A stretch of DNA of 64,000 bases, taken from positions 1 to 64,000 of the forward strand of contig JAPEIS010000002.1 in assembly GCA_029531795.1 (NCBI GenBank). The letters run 5' to 3'. This DNA comes from Sclerotinia nivalis (Eukaryota > Ascomycota > Leotiomycetes > Helotiales > Sclerotiniaceae). Every line of letters starts with the position of its first letter. The stretch's first letter is position 1. Of the stretch, positions 58,333 to 64,000 are shown one piece after another. The translations under genes were made by a program, and so were the position numbers. Below the pieces are notes generated by a model. That model saw nothing but the letters and a program-made list of their open reading frames with translations, was not told the origin of the DNA and did not search any database.

Positions 58333-59297
58333 AGCGGGATCAGGTTTGAAAACATATGATCCATAAATCGACCGAAGTCGCAGCTCGCTCCACGAAGACA
58401 GGCGGACTTATGTCTTTTCATCTCCCATCAACCATAAAATTGTGGCAGAGGTCTGGACAGTGGCTACCGTGATCTTCAATTGATAATCCGCTTCTTGTCG
58501 GCTTAGAATAATTTGCCTTATCAAGCAACCTAGTAAAATAGTCTTGTAAAGAGGCTAAGTAATATTTTGCTTTATCGTGCCCAAGCAGATACTTCTTTGA
58601 TAGATAATTGATTTACCACATATTTTTACATACTTGGGCATGTCGCGGCTACAAGAAGTTTTTCATCATATATAACAAACGTGAGAAACTTCGAAAGGTT
58701 GTGCTGACGTTTCGGATTCTTACCAACTATCTTTCGACTGGTCTGTAGGCAGAAATTATGGAGGATTGAATCCAGTGTAACGTGGCCAGCTTGGTCCGCA
58801 TTGTATGAATATTTGAATTGGTCAAGGGAAGAAAACCACCAACGTCGCCACATTCGGCCCTCAAAATCCCAACTGAATACTGTGACTCGCGATTCTGACC
58901 AAAGAGAGGCTGGAGTTCAAGGATCAATGCCGTTTGATAATCGACAATCTCATCGCCCGCATAACAAACACATGGTCCGAACCTTTGAAGATGAGATATT
59001 TGGACGACAAGACGTGCAAGATACTTTTGCTCGAACAATGACCCTACAACATCATAGAGTAGAGAGCCGAATAACAATACCTAAGTCAATGACACTCCGC
59101 TAGCTTTGCGAAGGCCACTGCCGTGGAGGCAGACGATTGAAAAGGAAAGACATCTTCAATTCAAATACGAGGTACTAGGTGTGTAAGGTTATCTATAGCT
59201 ATCGGTAACGTAATTTAGAACAAATGAATGTTAATCAAGTCTAATCTCAAGGTGATGAACTTTGAAGTTGGAGTCATATTTTGGGGGCGAAATAGAT

Positions 59298-59335
59298 GTA
59301 TGAATGAATGAATTAATGAATGAATGAATAGATGA
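59298..59335. repeat. ATGA tetranucleotide microsatellite
   Basis: About nine units of GAAT/ATGA with two interruptions. No coding content. Confidence 0.8.
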
Positions 59336-59760
59336 AGTTTATAAAAAAGTTGACTTGAAAACAATCCATGTATCGAAAAGTATCGAGATGTTACCGCAAA
59401 CATCTTCATGTCACATGATTGATCAAATTAATAATGCTTAATGCTAATGGTGGCTTAGGTAATCACCGTCATTTTACAGTTCCCCGTGGTAGATGAATTG
59501 CATCCATCAAGAAGTTGCATCCATCATAAAGTCACAAACACAACACAATTAAAGTTCCAAACAATCATTCTCCCTATTTTTCCCATTAAAGACTATAAGC
59601 TTTGCTTATCGACCTCTCCTCTCCTCTTCTCTATAGAATATCCTACCATAAAGAATAGCTTCATATAATTCGATTCCGGCGCGTTTGATAAACTCTTGAA
59701 ACCACCATTGTCCGCCTATCTGGACTTCGGTATTCTTCCTGTTCTAATTCAACATCAATC

Positions 59761-60946
59761 ATGCGTCTTAATTACCTCCCAACCGAAGCTGCAGTCCTTT
59801 CAACCCTCCTGTTTCCACTTCTCTCTTCCGCTCTTGGAAATCTAGACTGCAAAAATATAGTTGTCGACGGAAAGCACTTTGATTTGGGGGCATTAGGCGG
59901 ACCACGGTCGGCATTACATAGCGTTGAAGATGATGTTGGTGAAGCAAGAGGATGGACAAATACAACATACACAATCGACATTTGTCAAGCCATTGTCAAG
60001 AAGGGGTTTTATGAGTGCCCAGGTGGGACAAGAGGTAATGTCTCTCCTTATTTCATCTCTCGTTGAACATTAGCCATGAGTCTCGTGTGTACTACCTAGA
60101 AAGTCTTGGTTTATTAACATCTATGATGGAATAGTTTGCGGAATAACCCATGTTATCAACGAAGAAGAAGGATCAGATGCAACACAACAAATCGTTCCCT
60201 TTGCTGGCGAATTAGAAAATTATGGCGGAGGTCCTCTCGATGCTAAATTGGAACGACTCAGTAACTCGAAATCACATTCAGACGCAGACAAGGACGGATT
60301 ACGTGTAGAGCTAGGTGGTGGATTCATCGGACGAGGAAAGAATAAGAGACCCCAAAAGGCTATTGTGGAATTCATTTGCGATGCGAACCGAACTGGATTG
60401 GAAAATTTGTGGGTGCCGCCGGAGCCAAAAAGCAAGCCGAAGGAGAATCTCAACGAAAGAGAAGAAAATGGTGGTGATGAAGTGATTGGAGCGCCAAGTA
60501 ACGATTCGAGTCTCCAATTCTTTAGGTTAGATAAGGATAAGGGCGATGCAGATATCCTAAGATTGACCTGGCGCACAAAGTATGCTTGTGAAAATGGACC
60601 GAAGGATAGTGGTGATGGTGATGACAAGAAAAGTTCACATTGGGGTTTCTTCACTTGGTTTATTATTGTGTATGTTTTCACTCCCCTCTCTTCTTCGATT
60701 TTTCACGTCCGGTTCAAAGCTAGTGATTGGAGACTAATGTTATTATACAGTGCGTTCCTTTCTATCGCCGCATATTTAATTTTTGGTTCTTGGCTCAATT
60801 ACAACAGATATGGCGCACGAGGCTGGGACCTTCTTCCTCACGGCGATACAATCCGCGACGTTCCATACTTATTAAAGGACTGGTCTAGAAGGGTTTTGAG
60901 TACTGTGCAAGGGGATGGAAGTAGAGGTGGTTATGCGGCAGTATGA
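59761..60946 (+). CDS. ATG27: Autophagy-related membrane protein Atg27
   Basis: Type I membrane protein that cycles between Golgi, vacuole and autophagosome precursor sites and supports Atg9 trafficking. Exons 59761-60034, 60135-60669 and 60751-60946, introns of 100 and 81 bp; total 1,005 nt, 334 residues. Signal peptide about residues 1-26 (LSTLLFPLLSSALG). The lumenal mannose-6-phosphate-receptor-homology region has DCKNIVVDGKHFDLGALGGP, NTTYTIDICQ and YECPGGTR. One membrane segment spans the last junction (WGFFTWFIIVAFLSIAAYLIF). The short cytosolic tail has GARGWDLLPHGDTIRDVPYL and ends GGYAAV, like the YxxV-type sorting tail of this family. The 81-bp intron is a multiple of three, so the unspliced frame stays open, but splicing restores the usual membrane segment. 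Confidence 0.93.
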
Positions 60947-62695
60947 CACAAGAGCTTCGGTCATGATATAAGGGGTTGTGAAGAGGCAAAGAGAGAAACT
61001 CATATTTATAGGGAAGGAGATGTCTGATACCAAATGGCAGAATACAATTGAGACAGCGACAGGAGTTGGGTATTATTGGTGGAGGGCATTTTGTATATCA
61101 ATTATCGTCATACTTTTCTATTTGGTTTCAATTGTAATTTTCCATTCTTCTTCTTGGAGCTTCTTTCTCTTACCATGGTTGTACTACTAATGCATAGTTT
61201 TTTTTTGCCAGACATCGACGTGGCCTTGACTGTCGAGGCGTTTTTTGGGTAAGGTTGAGTTATATCAACACTCGAGGTTTGAAAGGCTCTTTGCTCTTTC
61301 GTGCCTTTGAATTGTACACAATAGTTTGGACATCAAAAATGGTCACATAGCAAGTGCGGTCATACTTCATTCCGGCATAAAAGCCGATTGCGTTCCATAC
61401 AGTCAGTCGGCAATGCCACTTTCGGCTTTTAAGAATTGCATGGCTTACGGTTATCCAGCGAGAATGGGATATTCATCGGGGCGTTGGGGCCAAATGCAAG
61501 GCCTAGCCACCGTCTATCAAGCTCAGCTTTGGGGAAGTTGTGGCTCTCTGATTCCTAGTCATTGATGTTGGTGGCTAAAACACATCGATCGCCCGGTATC
61601 TTCTCTTTCAGGACCTGTATTGCGGCTCTTCATCTTAGTATCTACAGCCACTGAAATCAAAGAATCAAGGGACCGTGTTTGAATCTAGATTGCATTTTCA
61701 TACTTGGTAAAATCGTGTGTCGGCATGTACTCGATGTGGCTACCATCTCTGGATTTATCATATTTGTCGATCGTCATGGTGTTTTCTCTGTTCTATATAC
61801 TCTTATTTTCAAGTATGACTTCTTCGATTCCTCTTATCAAGCTTCTGTATGAGATTTTCCTCGTCGGCTGCCATTCAAGTCTGTGTCTTGTTTAAAAGGT
61901 TTGAACGTTTTGAACATGATTCAATGATTCAAATGATCCGAGCATTCTGATTAGATTCAAGAATCAAAAAACTTCTCAGTGTTGGATTGCAGTCCGGCTA
62001 TTGCATACCAATTTGCAAGCGCTCGGAGACCAGTGATTGCCTTCAACAACTTGGACCGCAAGCATACTTATTAGCAATTTAATTCTGCTGTCAATCACAT
62101 ATATGTGAGCAGCAAAGTAATGTGTATAGCCCTCTTTTGTTTTTCAGAAGTCGAGGCTACATTTCTGCATAGTTACACCGTGATTATTCATACCATAGGA
62201 TACTGCGGTTGTCATACTCGGGGAGAAATGCCCTGTATGCAAAAGATGTAGCTTCAGGCCATATGCAAGCGGAATTGATTTTTTCCCCCGTTGACTAAAT
62301 CTGCGCTGAAAGGCAAATAGGGCAACGGCAAATGAGCAAATTTGTAACCAATTTTTTCCCTGTTTTGTTACACATATGTTGTGAGCCCAGCCATCAGTTA
62401 TCACGGTCGAATCAAAACAATCACGAGATGATTGCCTGCAGCCTTGTTCAATCTTACATGCACACAACTTTTCATAATGAGTCTCCAAGTAAGCAAGGCT
62501 TTAATGTGGGGTCCGCCGAGTACAAATGCCCCAAATGCCCCATTCCTCCATTTTAGATTTTGAAATAATTTCATATTACTTTCAAGATATTTATATATAA
62601 GTAGGTCGTTGAATCGGACATTGTAAAGACTCAAACAGTCCATTCGTCCCTTCAAATTGAGAACTATCTGTATCTCGAGTTTTAGACAATTCACA
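60947..62695. other. Intergenic, no gene seen
   Basis: 3' flank of ATG27. A GCAGTCC palindrome relative lies at about 61982-61997. Open frames at 61326-61565 and 61704-61895 have no known family. 62580-62695 is the 5' flank of the next gene. Confidence 0.4.
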
Positions 62696-63627
62696 ATGCC
62701 AAAGTCACAACAACCATCTTCGCCTCCACCAGCCTACATTAATCACGCTGATGTTGCTGCGACACATATTGAAATACTCCAGGTAGATTCTGAAAGAAGT
62801 TCAACTGCTCCAACAAGCCCGGAGACTGTCTCAATGGGTCAGGAAATAGTAGAAAACCAAGTTCCGCCAGCTCAGCCACTTAATAAACAAGATCGTATCC
62901 CTCATGCACCTATCTCGGATTCGAATTCGGCAGAGAATACCAATACTGATCCCGATAAGTTGCTCTCCAAACTCAAGCATGCAATTCAGTGTCTAGAGTC
63001 GTCCCAGGAAGATCGACTTATCACACGACTTGAGGCTGTCCTTTCCCGACAGGCAGATGCAAACGCAAATTCATCAGGTGTGAAGAAAGACACCAGAAAA
63101 CCAATCAAGCTTAAAGACGCAGTCGGTAGACGATTCAGCTTTCCTTATCACCGATGTGAAACTTGGACAGTAAGTAAAACCCCCACTGCGCATTGTTGTC
63201 GCCGTTAAAGCAAAATTAACATTTTCAGGGAATCGAGGAACTCATCAAATCAGCCTTCTTACACGTTGATATTATCGGGCAACATGTAAATGAAGGGCAT
63301 TACGATATTATGAATCCTGCTGGAGAAGTCATCCTCCCTCAACTCTGGGAAGACCATGTGCAGCCCGGATGGGAGATTTCCATGTCAATGTGGCCAATGC
63401 CGGGTCCTCCTAAACCAAGGTATCCACCACCACCAACATTACCAAATGGACCACCCAATGCACCGGTACATGTCATTGTTGATAGATTACCTGGCCCACC
63501 ACCCTCACCGCCTGCGTGCTTCCGTTCGCATTATCCACCCAGCTATTCCAGTGATTCAATTGTCCCAGAGAAAGGAATTCGTGGACTATGGCAAAAGGTG
63601 AAAGGGATATTTACGAAGAAAAAGTAA
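62696..63627 (+). CDS. Ubiquitin-like-domain protein, fungal ULD-type
   Basis: Exons 62696-63169 and 63229-63627, a 59-bp intron (GTAAGT..CAG, branch TTAAC); 290 residues. Start at ATG 62696 (CACAATGCC context); the frame reaches further upstream only from a TTG. The N-terminal ~135 residues are Ser/Pro/Asn rich and likely disordered. The ubiquitin-like domain begins KPIKLKDAVGRRFSFPYHRC and runs over the junction (CETWT/GIEELIKSAFLHVD) to GHYDIMNPAGEVILPQLW and WEISMSMWPMP, the family's standard block. The C-terminus is Pro-rich then basic (WQKVKGIFTKKK). The family is common in filamentous ascomycetes; its function is not established. No membrane segment or signal peptide. Confidence 0.85.
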
Positions 63628-64000
63628 GTCCGGGAGAGTCAGTTTAATCAAGACGTCGACTAATGGTACACGAGGACAAATTATGACTCTGAGAGTAGTG
63701 GGTCGCTTTGCGATGACTGATTCCAAACAAGTTCATCCTTTTTCCTTGAGTTTGAGGTTAGAGAAGGGAAAGTGATGTAGTTTTGAGGTCATGGCGCGAG
63801 GGGTCACAGTTTACAGTTTTTCGGGTATCTTATGGGAAATTCAGATTGCTAGTAATTCAATCATTTTTCCTTGGTGGTTCAAAGTGGAGTTCTCTTGATA
63901 ATTTTCAACGTTGGGTCGATGAGGGAAATCCAAAGGAAGATAGGCTTCTTTGTGATGGAAGTAGGTGTGGGTGAAATTTTCAACCATTTCGCAATTCTAT
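63628..64000. other. 3' flank at window end, no gene seen
   Basis: Likely the 3' untranslated and intergenic region of the preceding gene. A 63-codon frame at 63783-63974 has no recognisable features. Confidence 0.4.

Larger units (their letters stand above)
57846..59760. other. Intergenic, no secure gene
   Basis: Contains three copies of TGGGCGGTTYT at 13-bp spacing (58295-58332) and an AATG/ATGA microsatellite (59298-59335). Open frames on both strands near 58626-59103 overlap each other and show no known family. Confidence 0.4.

Noticed and set aside
58626..59103. Overlapping frames on both strands near 58.6-59.1 kb
   Set aside because: None has a known domain, and the two strands are equally open; the + strand one begins with TTG.
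1..64000. CRISPR-like arrays
   Set aside because: The tandem repeats have no unique, equal-length spacers and the genome is eukaryotic.

Overview
This is the left end of a chromosome of a filamentous ascomycete fungus. It opens with TTAGGG-type telomere (CCCTAA on the + strand). Short introns with GT..AG ends and CTRAY-like branch sites, heavy C-to-T/G-to-A decay of repeats (RIP-like), a telomere-linked RecQ-like helicase, and genes such as ATG27 and DOC1/APC10 all point to Pezizomycotina. A Leotiomycete (Botrytis/Sclerotinia-like) is my guess and is not proven.

Layout. 1-105 is telomere. 103-4360 is a 60-bp C-rich repeat running into about 4.2 kb almost without G on the + strand. 4503-5075 is a 15-bp tandem repeat with 60-bp higher order. 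5460-9792 (minus) is one decayed reading frame of about 1,440 codons with about 30 stops and no visible frameshift; I do not recognise it. 10.2-14.1 kb is AT-rich satellite DNA carrying a complete pogo/Fot1-like DNA transposon (14101-15939). 16347-21256 (minus) is a nearly intact telomere-linked helicase gene broken by one frameshift and one stop. 22.0-40.8 kb is a nest of Ty3/gypsy-type retrotransposons: a full copy (25186-30978) inside an older copy, and a second nest in the opposite orientation (a complete element at 34153-39787 inside a truncated one whose LTR ends at 40822, itself beside a LINE fragment).

At about 41.3-41.8 kb composition changes from AT-rich and decayed to ordinary. From there genes are normal and spliced: prefoldin subunit 4 (41792), an MFS transporter (43232), a multi-spanning membrane protein (46812), a 2-oxoglutarate/Fe(II) dioxygenase (49633-51365, minus), DOC1/APC10 (53052-54504, minus), a small ORF (56114), a weak candidate gene (57390, minus), ATG27 (59761) and a ubiquitin-like-domain protein (62696). 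I worked out the exon structures by hand; the totals are multiples of three and the joined frames stay open. An 862-bp AT-rich insertion with a 15-bp target duplication lies between the MFS and membrane-protein genes.

The genes do not form one pathway. The window is a mobile-element-rich subtelomere abutting unrelated housekeeping and accessory genes. The least explained parts are the G-free tract, the long decayed frame, and the N-terminal half of the helicase gene, which carries C2H2 fingers and a region I suspect is tyrosine-recombinase-like.
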